Assembly (NCBI GenBank): GCA_026785985.1
Contig: JAJAYX010000610.1
Span: 1-15,366 of the forward strand
DNA length: 15,366 nt
Reading direction: 5' to 3'
DNA from: Rudanella sp.
GTDB taxonomy: Bacteria > Bacteroidota > Bacteroidia > Cytophagales > Spirosomataceae
Positions 6,445 through 13,579 of the stretch are shown piece by piece. The notes beneath the pieces were generated by a model. It saw only the letters and a list, made by a program, of their open reading frames with translations, made no database searches and was not told the origin of the DNA. Numbering within the stretch: the first letter of the stretch is position 1; each line of letters begins with the position of its first letter. The translations under genes and the position numbers were made by a program.

Positions 6445-7965
6445 ATGAAAAAGTTATATAACCTCTTTCTGCTCTTGCTGCTGCTGGCTATTAGCTGGGG
6501 ATGCACAGAAGAACAGTTTGTAGAACCACTACAATATGGGTCGATCAGCGGCCAGGTTTTGAATAAGAAAGATGGCAAACCCATCAACAAAGCGGCCATT
6601 CGGCTAAATCCGTCAGGCAAGACCCTACAGACCGATACAACCGGACGGTTTCGCTTCGACACCATTCTGGCGGGCAAATACACCCTGCAAGCGACAAAGG
6701 AAGCATTCCGGGACCAACTGGCGACGGTTGACGTGTCGGGGAGCTATGGAACGGCCACGGTGATATACATGGCAAACGAAAATCCGCCCCCAACGGAGCC
6801 TTTGCTGGTCGCGCCAACAACCAGCGTTAGTGGTATAGCCACCATTTTAAAATGGAAATCTACCGACTCAAACAAAGACCCGCTTACCTACGATATTATC
6901 ATCACGCGCGAAGGAAGTACCGCGCCGACACAACTGGTTTCCGGGATCAGTGGTGATTCGCTCATACTCAAGGGCCTTGCTTATGGAACCACGTATTATT
7001 GGCAGGTAATCGTTTCAGATGGCGTGAACACAGTGACGGGTAAAATGTGGAGCTTCCGAACTGGTTCGTTTCCCGATATTTCGTACGTATTCGCCCGTCG
7101 CGTAGAGGGCCGCTACCAGATTTTTGCCTCTGCTGATGGTAATTCTGCCATTCAACTAACGTATCCGGGCAGTAACTGGCGGCCTATAGTAAGCCCAAAC
7201 CGGAAGCAGATTGCCTTTATCTCTAACGCAGAAACCAATCTGCATCTCTTTGTGATGAACTACGATGGCAGTAACCTGCGTCGGGCAACCACCGTACCCG
7301 TTGGGGGGCTTATGCCAGCGGACCTTTCGTTTTGCTGGTCGCCCGACGGTACGCAGCTGCTCTACCCAAGTAATAACAAACTGTATGTCGTACAGGCCGA
7401 TGGGTCGGGCAATGGCTCACGATCAATTTGTCAGGCTCCTGTTGGCCGTGCCTTTGCGGGTTGCGACTGGACCCCACAAGGCGACCGCATTATTGCCCGC
7501 ACAACCGGTTCGAGTATCTATGACAATCGGTTTGTACTTATGTCATCTCAGGGAAAAGATACCCTGACGATACTGAGTAAAATCAATTCCCGGATTGGTA
7601 ATCCTGTCTTTTCGGTAGCTGGCGACAAAGCGATCTTCTCGTACGATGAGGCTAATTTTCAAAATGAGCAGGGGCGTCAACTCAATGCGCAGCTCGGTTA
7701 TGTGCCAGTTGGATCGACAGCGCCCAAGGGACTACGTGATCCCCTACCTGTGATGGCCCCCGGAACCGGATCAACCAAGGCTGCGGGTACGAATGATCTG
7801 GAACCCCGCTTTTCGCCGAATGGGTCGAAAATTATTTTCACGAATGTCAGCAACACGGGGATAGGTGAATGCACGGTTATGGCAGTTGACTTTACTGGTC
7901 AATCGGGTAGCGGCCAAAACCGTACGGTGTTAATCAGGGGATCCGAAATGCCCTATTGGAGGTGA
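6445..7965 (+). CDS. lipoprotein with CarboxypepD_reg, Fn3-like and PD40 propeller regions
   Basis: A 506-residue lipoprotein: signal peptide MKKLYNLFLLLLLLAISWGC with lipidated Cys20. Residues about 30-110 form a carboxypeptidase-regulatory-like beta-sandwich, with GSISGQVLNKKDGKPI and then DTTGRFRFDTILAGKYTL. Residues about 115-205 resemble a fibronectin type III domain, with the LAYGTTYYWQVIVSDG edge strand. Residues about 210-506 contain TolB-like PD40 propeller units: VSPNRKQIAFIS, FCWSPDGTQLLYPS and RFSPNGSKIIFTN. No catalytic motif is visible, so binding or scaffolding is the likely role. It starts 35 nt after csgG without a visible promoter or terminator between, which suggests co-transcription with csgFG and a function linked to the curli apparatus; that link is inference. 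Confidence 0.85.
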   Translation: MKKLYNLFLLLLLLAISWGCTEEQFVEPLQYGSISGQVLNKKDGKPINKAAIRLNPSGKTLQTDTTGRFRFDTILAGKYTLQATKEAFRDQLATVDVSGSYGTATVIYMANENPPPTEPLLVAPTTSVSGIATILKWKSTDSNKDPLTYDIIITREGSTAPTQLVSGISGDSLILKGLAYGTTYYWQVIVSDGVNTVTGKMWSFRTGSFPDISYVFARRVEGRYQIFASADGNSAIQLTYPGSNWRPIVSPNRKQIAFISNAETNLHLFVMNYDGSNLRRATTVPVGGLMPADLSFCWSPDGTQLLYPSNNKLYVVQADGSGNGSRSICQAPVGRAFAGCDWTPQGDRIIARTTGSSIYDNRFVLMSSQGKDTLTILSKINSRIGNPVFSVAGDKAIFSYDEANFQNEQGRQLNAQLGYVPVGSTAPKGLRDPLPVMAPGTGSTKAAGTNDLEPRFSPNGSKIIFTNVSNTGIGECTVMAVDFTGQSGSGQNRTVLIRGSEMPYWR

Positions 7966-7984
7966 TTTTATTTTGCATCAGGCC

Positions 7985-8013
7985 GATAACCTTCGCTATG
8001 CCCAGCGATATAC
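7985..8013 (+). promoter_or_regulatory. two-block promoter-like element upstream of the phosphatase
   Basis: GATAACCTT, an 11-nt spacer, then GCGATATAC, ending 80 nt before the start at 8094. It ties the phosphatase to the curlin genes and csgF as possible members of one regulon, although the enzyme has no curlin features. Confidence 0.55.
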
Positions 8014-8093
8014 AAGGGACATCGGACCTTCTCATTAGGTTAGAACAACCCGATACCTACGTAAGCTACATAATCTTGTAAACCTTTATTGCC

Positions 8094-11000
8094 ATGAAAA
8101 CTTATTTATTTATCCTAAGCGCCCTGCTGTTTTTAGGGAGTAAAACGCAGGCACAGAGCGGCTCACAAACCTTGATCAATTCGGGCGATAGCTGGAAGTA
8201 CTTTGCACCCGTAGATGGTAGCCAATCAGCCGCTCCCAGCTCTACTACCGCCTGGAGAGGGATTGGTACGTTCAGTGATTCAGCCTGGCCAGCGGGGGCT
8301 TCGCCCCTGGGTTATTCGCCAAACAATGAGGACGGAGCGGCAACCATCGTGCCAACGGGTTGTGGGGCAGGCGTATTCAACTGCGCTCAAAAGCATCCCG
8401 CTATTTATTTCCGCAAGACCTTCACCATTACCAATATCAACGACTACCAGAAGTTTATGCTTCAGTACAAACGCGATGATGGCATTGTGCTGTACGTGAA
8501 TGGCACGGAAGTGAAACGCGAGTTTATGCCCGATGGGACCGTCGCCCATGCCACTTCGGCTACCGGAGGGCCTGGCACGGGTGAAGGTAGCTGGCAAGTA
8601 CTTGACCCATCGGTCCAAACCAGCCTACCACTACTCATGTATCTGCGGACGGGTGAGAATGTGATCGCGGCTGAGGTACATCAGACTGGCACTGCCTCCC
8701 CAACAACCAACAGCACCGACCTGCGCTTCGATCTCAAGCTAGAGGGTATACAGAAGACGACTCCAACAGCGTTTACAATTGCACGCGGACCTTATCTGCA
8801 AATGGGCACGGCAAGCAGCATGATCTTTCGCTGGAGTACGGACGTGGCTATCGAGGGACGGGTCATCTGCAAATCATGTAAGACTGGGGTTGTAAGAACC
8901 AGCACCTGGCAGCCAACGCAACCCTCACGGTTAGAAAGCTCTAATACGCTTACATTGCTCCGAACCATACACAGTGACAGTGTCATGGTCGACGGACTCG
9001 AAGCCGACACGCCGTATTCGTATACCATCGAGGGGCGCCAGTCGTCCGTCGCCCCCATTGTGGTTCTACAGGGCGGATCGGACAACATCTTTCAGACGGC
9101 CCCACTTACCGGCACGGTCACCCGACCAATCCGAATCTGGGCTTTGGGTGACTTCGGTGTCGATTCGACCATATCTTCAGCGGCCTACAGCCGTCACCTT
9201 AAAGTCAGAAATGCGTTTACGAACTACCTAAGCCGCAACAACATCGACTACGTGAACATGTGGTTGTGGCTGGGCGACAATGCCTACGACTGGGGAACGG
9301 CCCAAGAGTATCAGAGAAACGTCTTCGACGTCTATGATTCGCGCGTAGCGGGCCAACGGATCATGAAGCAGACGCCCATTTACGCAACGCCCGGCAACCA
9401 TGATTACCATAACAATAAAACAGCCGCTGGTGACCGTTACACCCCCCGTGACTACCGCGTACAGCATAACTTAAACCATTATTACGATGTAGTGAACAAC
9501 TACACGCGGGGCGACAACAGTGGCGTGCATTCGGGGAAAGAAGAATATTATTCGTACGACTATGGCAACATCCACTTTGTCAGCCTGGATACATACGGAT
9601 TTGAATGTGATAAACAGCCCGATGGCTCCTACAATTGTCCCAGCGGAGACAGTATACTCGTTACCACCCTGGGTAGTAATGGACAGCCCAAGAGCGCCCA
9701 GGTCCGGTGGCTGAAACGCGATCTGGAAAAGGCGCAGCAGGACAACCGTATCAAATGGATCATTGTTATTACGCACTACCCGTTCTATTCGATGGGAACC
9801 AAAGATTCCGATACCGATCTGGAGATTAAACCGCTGCGGGAGAAGTTTCTAAAGTTTTTAGAGCAATACAAGGTGGATATGGTCATGACGGGTCACAGCC
9901 ACGTGTACGAACGCTCGAAGCCTATTCGGGGACATTACGGAACGGAAAGCGAATTCATCGCAGATAGCCTGCGCTTCCTGGCACCGGCCACTCCCGATGC
10001 GAATGCGATAGGTTGGTACGCCCGTCCTTCTGCCGCTGGGTCTAATTCGATGATCTACTTTAAGAAGTCGTCCGATCCTAAAAACTACATCGTTCACGCT
10101 GTAAGCGGGTCGGGTGGAGCCCTGGGTGGGCAAAAACCCAGCTGGCCGCACGCCGTCATGCAGCAGTCCCTCAATATCGGAGGGTCTATGTTTCTGGAAA
10201 TAACCGGCAATCGGCTCGACGCAAAGTTCATTACTGAAGACAACCAGGTGAACGACCAGTTTACTATCTTCAAAGATGCAGACCCCCTGGTGAGGGCTGG
10301 GAGTAACTGGAAGTATCTGGTAAGCGACAGCGCGCCCGCTTCGGTGAACTGGAAAGGCGGGGGTACATTCGACGATTCCGGTTGGCCGCAGGGTCAGGCT
10401 CCGCTGGGGTATTCACCCCTTGGCCCGGATGGTAAGGGCATCGACGGTGAGGTGACGCGGGTGGCGGCCTGCCCGAACAATCCCAACTGTTCTACAAAAT
10501 CATGGACAACTTATTTCCGGAAGCAATTCACGTTCAATGCCAGCGCACATGCCGGCACGGTGCCGGTGGCAGATCAGAGGTCGCTCATCCTCAACTACAG
10601 ACGCGACGATGGCCTTGTGATCTACCTCAATGGCCGCGAAATATGGCGGGAGAATATGCCCACGGGGACCATCTACCACGACACACCTGCTTTACGTGCA
10701 GCCGAACCCGAAACAGCCTGGCAAACCGTTATTGTGAGCCTAAGGGGCCTGCGCGAAGGCATCAATGACATTGCCGTTGAAGTACATCAGAACGCGCAGA
10801 CCAGTTCAGACCTTCATTTCAATCTGGAAATGATTTTAAGCCCTTACTCGTACGACCCAATGGCAACTCCCATGAGCCGGTTTGCCCTTGAGGGAGCCTC
10901 GTGGCCCCAGGAAATAGCCGAATACAAGGTGACGGTTTATCCAAACCCTACCCTCGACGGAAAGCTATCGTTCTCGCCTGCTCTACCGTATCAGTCGTAT

Positions 11001-11153
11001 ATACTCACCGATATACAGGGTAAGGTCTTGAAAATGGACAACAAAGCCAGCACGCTGGAACATCTCGATATAGCTGACCTGCCAATTGGCCTGTATATTC
11101 TGGTCATTCGGGGAGAATACGGAACCAAGTGGTTTAAGATTATCAGGAACTAA
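8094..11153 (+). CDS. secreted purple-acid-phosphatase-like metallophosphoesterase with T9SS sorting domain
   Basis: A 1019-residue secreted enzyme expected to hydrolyse phosphate esters at a two-metal site. The signal peptide is MKTYLFILSALLFLGSKTQA. A jelly-roll module spans about residues 25-220 and a second copy about 732-920; both share W-K-Y, GYSP, YFRK, RDDG, Y-NG and EVHQ signatures. A PAP N-terminal Fn3-like domain (about 225-330) precedes the catalytic domain, which has all the metal-binding motifs: GDFG at 352, GDNAY at 394, GNHDY at 434, THYPF at 560 and GHSH at 600. The C-terminus from about 944, starting YKVTVYPNPT and ending YGTKWFKIIRN, is a type A T9SS sorting domain, so the enzyme should be exported and fixed to the cell surface. 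It is transcribed alone, between its own upstream element and the terminator at 11233. The natural substrate is unknown. Confidence 0.93.
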   Translation: MKTYLFILSALLFLGSKTQAQSGSQTLINSGDSWKYFAPVDGSQSAAPSSTTAWRGIGTFSDSAWPAGASPLGYSPNNEDGAATIVPTGCGAGVFNCAQKHPAIYFRKTFTITNINDYQKFMLQYKRDDGIVLYVNGTEVKREFMPDGTVAHATSATGGPGTGEGSWQVLDPSVQTSLPLLMYLRTGENVIAAEVHQTGTASPTTNSTDLRFDLKLEGIQKTTPTAFTIARGPYLQMGTASSMIFRWSTDVAIEGRVICKSCKTGVVRTSTWQPTQPSRLESSNTLTLLRTIHSDSVMVDGLEADTPYSYTIEGRQSSVAPIVVLQGGSDNIFQTAPLTGTVTRPIRIWALGDFGVDSTISSAAYSRHLKVRNAFTNYLSRNNIDYVNMWLWLGDNAYDWGTAQEYQRNVFDVYDSRVAGQRIMKQTPIYATPGNHDYHNNKTAAGDRYTPRDYRVQHNLNHYYDVVNNYTRGDNSGVHSGKEEYYSYDYGNIHFVSLDTYGFECDKQPDGSYNCPSGDSILVTTLGSNGQPKSAQVRWLKRDLEKAQQDNRIKWIIVITHYPFYSMGTKDSDTDLEIKPLREKFLKFLEQYKVDMVMTGHSHVYERSKPIRGHYGTESEFIADSLRFLAPATPDANAIGWYARPSAAGSNSMIYFKKSSDPKNYIVHAVSGSGGALGGQKPSWPHAVMQQSLNIGGSMFLEITGNRLDAKFITEDNQVNDQFTIFKDADPLVRAGSNWKYLVSDSAPASVNWKGGGTFDDSGWPQGQAPLGYSPLGPDGKGIDGEVTRVAACPNNPNCSTKSWTTYFRKQFTFNASAHAGTVPVADQRSLILNYRRDDGLVIYLNGREIWRENMPTGTIYHDTPALRAAEPETAWQTVIVSLRGLREGINDIAVEVHQNAQTSSDLHFNLEMILSPYSYDPMATPMSRFALEGASWPQEIAEYKVTVYPNPTLDGKLSFSPALPYQSYILTDIQGKVLKMDNKASTLEHLDIADLPIGLYILVIRGEYGTKWFKIIRN

Positions 11154-11232
11154 CGCTGATCGATTCGTCCAGTACCCATTACCTCGTTGTAAAGACTAGA
11201 CTGGTGATTATCGCCCTACACTTTTTAGCACG

Positions 11233-11269
11233 AAAAAGCCGCATCCATTGCATTTGTAAGCGGCTTTTT
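11233..11269 (+). terminator. intrinsic terminator after the phosphatase gene
   Basis: AAAAAGCCGC and GCGGCTTTTT form a 10-bp stem around a 17-nt loop, ending in five Ts. The A/T symmetry means it could also act on transcripts from the other side. Confidence 0.75.
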
Positions 11270-11410
11270 GCAGAGGTGATTATTTCGGCACAGTAGGCTC
11301 TTTATTTCCTGCTCCATCCATCGAATTATACGAAACCCGTTTTGTCACTGTCACCACTACGGAGTTTAAGCAACCAACACCTATTCATAAAACTCATTGC
11401 TTGCTGCTAA

Positions 11411-11419
11411 CTCCTGATG
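11411..11419. repeat. left target-site duplication of the IS (9 bp)
   Basis: CTCCTGATG lies directly before the left inverted repeat and recurs exactly at 12529-12537, directly after the right one. Confidence 0.88.
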
Positions 11420-11438
11420 CAGGGTTTTCTTATAAAAC
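11420..11438 (+). repeat. left terminal inverted repeat of the IS
   Basis: CAGGGTTTTCTTATAAAAC; it pairs with 12510-12528 with one mismatch. Confidence 0.88.
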
Positions 11439-11841
11439 TGATAAGGAGCCTTTAAGTCTACCTTTGTGGTTGCTTAGATCACAAAAACATGACTCAGACT
11501 CCTTGCCCCATTAAAACTACTACTTTTTTTCAAACCCTTCAACAAACGCCTGGCCTAAATTCCCGCGATAATCGAGGTAAAAAACACTCTATTGCCTTGG
11601 TAATCACCGGCGTAGTACTGGCTTTGTGCTGTGGTCGCGATGGGAATTTATCCAGTTTGCATCGCCACCTTGTCAGCAAGTTTAAGATCCTTTGTCAAGC
11701 GACAGGGCAAGAATCGGCTAACCCTATTTCTCGCGCTCAACTGCCGCTGTTGTTAGCCAAAGTAAATGGAGTGCTCTTCGCCAAACTGCTCTCTGATTGG
11801 TGTGGACTGGAACTGGATGCCGATATGAAGCGATGGTTTGT

Positions 11842-11857
11842 CCGCTTCGGCAGTCCG
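11842..11857 (+). repeat. 16-nt mini-hairpin, copy A
   Basis: CCGC TTCG GCAG TCCG: stem, UUCG-type tetraloop, complementary stem with one mismatch, and tail. It interrupts the transposase; removal joins WFV to LDGKELRGSI in frame. Confidence 0.6.
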
Positions 11858-11907
11858 ATTGGATGGCAAGGAGTTACGGGGAAGTATCGAATCCGTCCAT
11901 ACCCGGA

Positions 11908-11923
11908 CGGTCGGCCGCTGCCG
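11908..11923 (-). repeat. 16-nt mini-hairpin, copy B (inverted)
   Basis: On the minus strand CGGC AGCG GCCG ACCG, identical over all 16 nt to copy E at 13507 in the opposite orientation. With flanks, the exact inverted match is 18 nt. Removal restores HTRSEACVSALAHD. Confidence 0.7.
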
Positions 11924-12001
11924 GCGAGGCTTGCGTATCGGCCTTAGCTCATGACACTCAAGAGGTGGTTCAACAGGCCTACTACAATGGCACCAAAGAG
12001 A

Positions 12002-12017
12002 CCGGGCTGCCTGAACG
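12002..12017 (+). repeat. 16-nt mini-hairpin, copy H, at the internal loss of the transposase
   Basis: CCGG GCTG CCTG AACG, 13 of 16 identical to copy D, with one stem mismatch. It lies where the central catalytic part of the transposase is missing, between NGTKE and TDVAQRG. Confidence 0.45.
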
Positions 12018-12190
12018 AACCGATGTGGCTCAACGCGGACACGGTCGGATTGACCAGCGTAGTTATCGATGTTTTAAGCTGGCTGGCTGCGCTTTGGCTC
12101 CCCGATGGAAAGATGCTGGCCTGAACACGTTGATTATTGTCAAGCGAAGCCGACAAGGCTTAGACGGAAGCCTGCAGAGCGAAGAGGTGA

Positions 12191-12206
12191 CGGGGCCGCC
12201 CGTGCG
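12191..12206 (+). repeat. 16-nt mini-hairpin, copy C
   Basis: CGGG GCCG CCCG TGCG with a perfect 4-bp stem. Removal restores EEVSCFLSNSRPTTQ. It differs from copy F by one base. Confidence 0.7.
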
Positions 12207-12292
12207 GTTGTTTTTTGAGTAATTCGCGGCCTACTACCCAAGCCGAAGCGGATGAGTTATTTGCTGCCATCCGCCATCATTGGCGCATTGAA

Positions 12293-12308
12293 CCGGGCCG
12301 CCGGAGCG
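12293..12308 (+). repeat. 16-nt mini-hairpin, copy D
   Basis: CCGG GCCG CCGG AGCG with a perfect 4-bp stem. Against copy C, the second stem base and its partner have both changed, keeping the pair. Removal restores HHWRIEVMHHVRDV. Confidence 0.7.
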
Positions 12309-12509
12309 GTGATGCATCATGTGCGGGACGTAACCTTGGCAGAAGATGCCTTTCGGAGTGACAGTCAGGCATTGCATCGGCTGATGAGCAGCTTACGAAC
12401 GCTGACCATCAACTTGTTAAAGCGCGAGAAGGTCAAGAATATGGCGGCCCAGATTGAGGGATTTATCGACTCATTTGACACCTTAATTCAGTTCATGACA
12501 CAACAACTG

Positions 12510-12528
12510 GTTTTATAAGAAAGCCCTG
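12510..12528 (-). repeat. right terminal inverted repeat of the IS
   Basis: Read on the minus strand, CAGGGCTTTCTTATAAAAC; one mismatch to the left end. It overlaps the last codons of the transposase. Confidence 0.88.
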
Positions 12529-12537
12529 CTCCTGATG
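12529..12537. repeat. right target-site duplication of the IS (9 bp)
   Basis: CTCCTGATG, an exact copy of 11411-11419. Confidence 0.88.
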
Positions 12538-12608
12538 GGACAGCACGACGACGAACTGGTGTCCTTGTGTCAACGTCCGAAAAAAGCCATTTTTTTGGTT
12601 AAGCTATT

Positions 12609-12646
12609 TTTTACATTTTTCAAACGGACGTTTAAAAAATGTAAAA
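12609..12646. promoter_or_regulatory. long palindrome upstream of the serine recombinase
   Basis: Arms TTTTACATTTTTCAAACG (12609-12626) and CGTTTAAAAAATGTAAAA (12629-12646) are inverted repeats matching at 17 of 18 positions around a central GA. It lies 39 nt before the GTG start, just upstream of TATTTTG (12654-12660), which resembles a Bacteroidota -7 element. It could be an operator or the recombinase's own crossover site. Small serine recombinases cut at the central 2 bp of such palindromes; that role is inference. Confidence 0.6.
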
Positions 12647-12685
12647 CAATCACTATTTTGCCCCATCACTAACCAATCCAAGGCC

Positions 12686-13363
12686 GTGGAACACCTACAC
12701 ACCCAAGAAAAGTACGTAGCCTACTACCGGGTCTCCACCCAGCGGCAGGGAGCCAGTGGACTGGGACTGAGTGCCCAGCGTACTACCGTCAACGCCTACC
12801 TCTATACGAAGGGGCAGCTTATCGGGGAGTTCACCGATGTGGAGTCCGGTAAAAACAACAACCGGCCCGAACTGCTCCGGGCTATTGCCTGCTGTAAAGA
12901 AAAGGGGGGAATTCTGCTCATTGCCAAACTTGACCGGCTAACCCGCAATGTGGCCTTCATCTTTACCCTGCGCGATTCAGGAGCTGAGTTCGTCTGCGCG
13001 GATATGCCCGAAGCCAATACGCTCACCATTGGGGTGATGGCTTCGATGGCCCAACATGAACGGGAGGTCATCGGCGAGCGAACCCGCAAAGCCCTGGCCG
13101 AAAAAAAGCGGGCGGGGTTTGTGCTGGGTAAACCCGAAAACCTCACCCCCCAGGCCGTAGAGAAAGGGTTGGTCATTCGCCGGCAAAATGACCGCAACCA
13201 TGACCATAACAGGCGGGCGGCTGCGCTGGCTAAATCCTTGCGGGGGGCCGGGCAAAGCTGGAGCGAAGTGGCCCGGATGCTGAATCAAAATGGGTTTTAT
13301 ACCCGACGCGGCAAATCCTTTCAGGCCGTACAGGTTCAACGGTTGCTGGCTCTCTATAGCTAA
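12686..13363 (+). CDS. small serine recombinase (resolvase/invertase family)
   Basis: A 225-residue site-specific recombinase. The catalytic motif YYRVST holds the nucleophile Ser17 with Arg15. Further family marks are GLSAQ, the LIAKLDRLTRN arginine-bearing helix at about residue 75, and ASMAQHEREVIGERTRKAL around the long E helix. The C-terminal region (about 185-225), with SWSEVARMLNQNGFYTRRGK, is a helix-turn-helix DNA-binding segment. The start is GTG at 12686; no ATG lies upstream of the catalytic Tyr-Arg-Val-Ser block. It is transcribed alone, next to the palindrome at 12609 and 157 nt from the IS end. It could resolve plasmid multimers, given the partition genes nearby, or invert a segment not seen here. 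Confidence 0.92.
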   Translation: MEHLHTQEKYVAYYRVSTQRQGASGLGLSAQRTTVNAYLYTKGQLIGEFTDVESGKNNNRPELLRAIACCKEKGGILLIAKLDRLTRNVAFIFTLRDSGAEFVCADMPEANTLTIGVMASMAQHEREVIGERTRKALAEKKRAGFVLGKPENLTPQAVEKGLVIRRQNDRNHDHNRRAAALAKSLRGAGQSWSEVARMLNQNGFYTRRGKSFQAVQVQRLLALYS

Positions 13364-13506
13364 GGAGCTGTCAATAAATTAAGATTCTCAATTTATGGAG
13401 ATATTGTGTAATTCTGTAATCAGGACGTTACCCGTTTGCAGCGCACTGCTGATACCCTCGTAGCGTTCTACGCGCTCCTTCCCTCCTACCGTGCTACACA
13501 GTTCTA

Positions 13507-13522
13507 CGGCAGCGGCCGACCG
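13507..13522 (+). repeat. 16-nt mini-hairpin, copy E
   Basis: CGGC AGCG GCCG ACCG with a perfect 4-bp stem; an exact inverse copy of the element at 11908-11923 inside the IS. Confidence 0.7.
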
Positions 13523-13563
13523 TCTGCTGGCTCTGGATATCGACTGCATTGAAGAAATTAGCG

Positions 13564-13579
13564 CGGGGCGGCCCGTGCG
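13564..13579 (+). repeat. 16-nt mini-hairpin, copy F
   Basis: CGGG GCGG CCCG TGCG with a perfect 4-bp stem; one base different from copy C, in the loop. The match to copy C extends over the flanking GGT. Confidence 0.7.

Larger units (their letters stand above)
11154..11419. other. junction region between the surface genes and the mobile DNA
   Basis: Contains the phosphatase terminator, then about 150 nt without a gene that I can support, ending in the left copy of the IS target duplication. A frame without an ATG is open here and would continue beyond the IS once the element is removed, but it is too short to call. Confidence 0.5.
11489..12518 (+). pseudogene. ISAs1-family transposase, broken by four frame-shifting insertions and an internal loss
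   Basis: A DDE transposase pseudogene. Frame 1 (from ATG 11489) gives the N-terminal domain, with NSRDNRGKKHSIALVITG, through MKRWFV. The family motif LDGKELRGSIE lies in the next frame from 11859. ACVSALAHDTQEVVQQAYYNG (part) and HGRIDQRSYRCF follow in a third frame up to SLQSEEV. SNSRPTTQAEADELFAAIR to HHWRIE lies in a fourth segment from 12218, and VMHHVRDVTLAEDAF to the end in a fifth. Each break coincides with a 16-nt GC-rich hairpin (11842, 11908, 12191, 12293), and removing each restores the frame: WFVLDGKELRGSI, HTRSEACVSAL, EEVSCFLSNSRPT, HWRIEVMHHVRDV. Between NGTKE and TDVAQRG much of the central catalytic region is missing, with another hairpin at that point. No active enzyme can be made. 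Confidence 0.85.
11420..12528 (+). mobile_element. decayed ISAs1-family insertion sequence
   Basis: The ends CAGGGTTTTCTTATAAAAC (11420-11438) and, inverted, CAGGGCTTTCTTATAAAAC (12528-12510) match at 18 of 19 positions. Both are flanked by the same 9-bp duplication, CTCCTGATG. At 1109 bp it is shorter than typical complete ISAs1-family elements, consistent with an internal loss in the transposase gene. The interior carries five 16-nt hairpin insertions. A TACCTTTG at 11459-11466 matches the Bacteroidota -7 consensus, 22 nt before the transposase ATG. Confidence 0.88.

Noticed and set aside
11489..12518. Programmed translational bypassing of the 16-nt hairpins in the transposase.
   Set aside because: At least four bypasses in one gene that also lacks part of its catalytic region would be needed, and one copy is inverted; mobile or scar-like insertion is simpler.
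11260..12600. A frame that becomes open across the target site when the IS is removed, about 70 codons.
   Set aside because: No start codon, no recognisable product, and the length is not improbable by chance across six frames; I do not claim that the IS disrupted a gene.
12535..12672. A small frame of 45 codons right after the IS.
   Set aside because: It runs through the palindrome and the recombinase promoter, has low-complexity Lys/Phe content, and begins inside the target duplication.
13374..13396. AT-only 7-bp stem-loop after the recombinase as a terminator.
   Set aside because: The stem is weak and lacks GC pairs and a T-run; it is mentioned only in the gap description.
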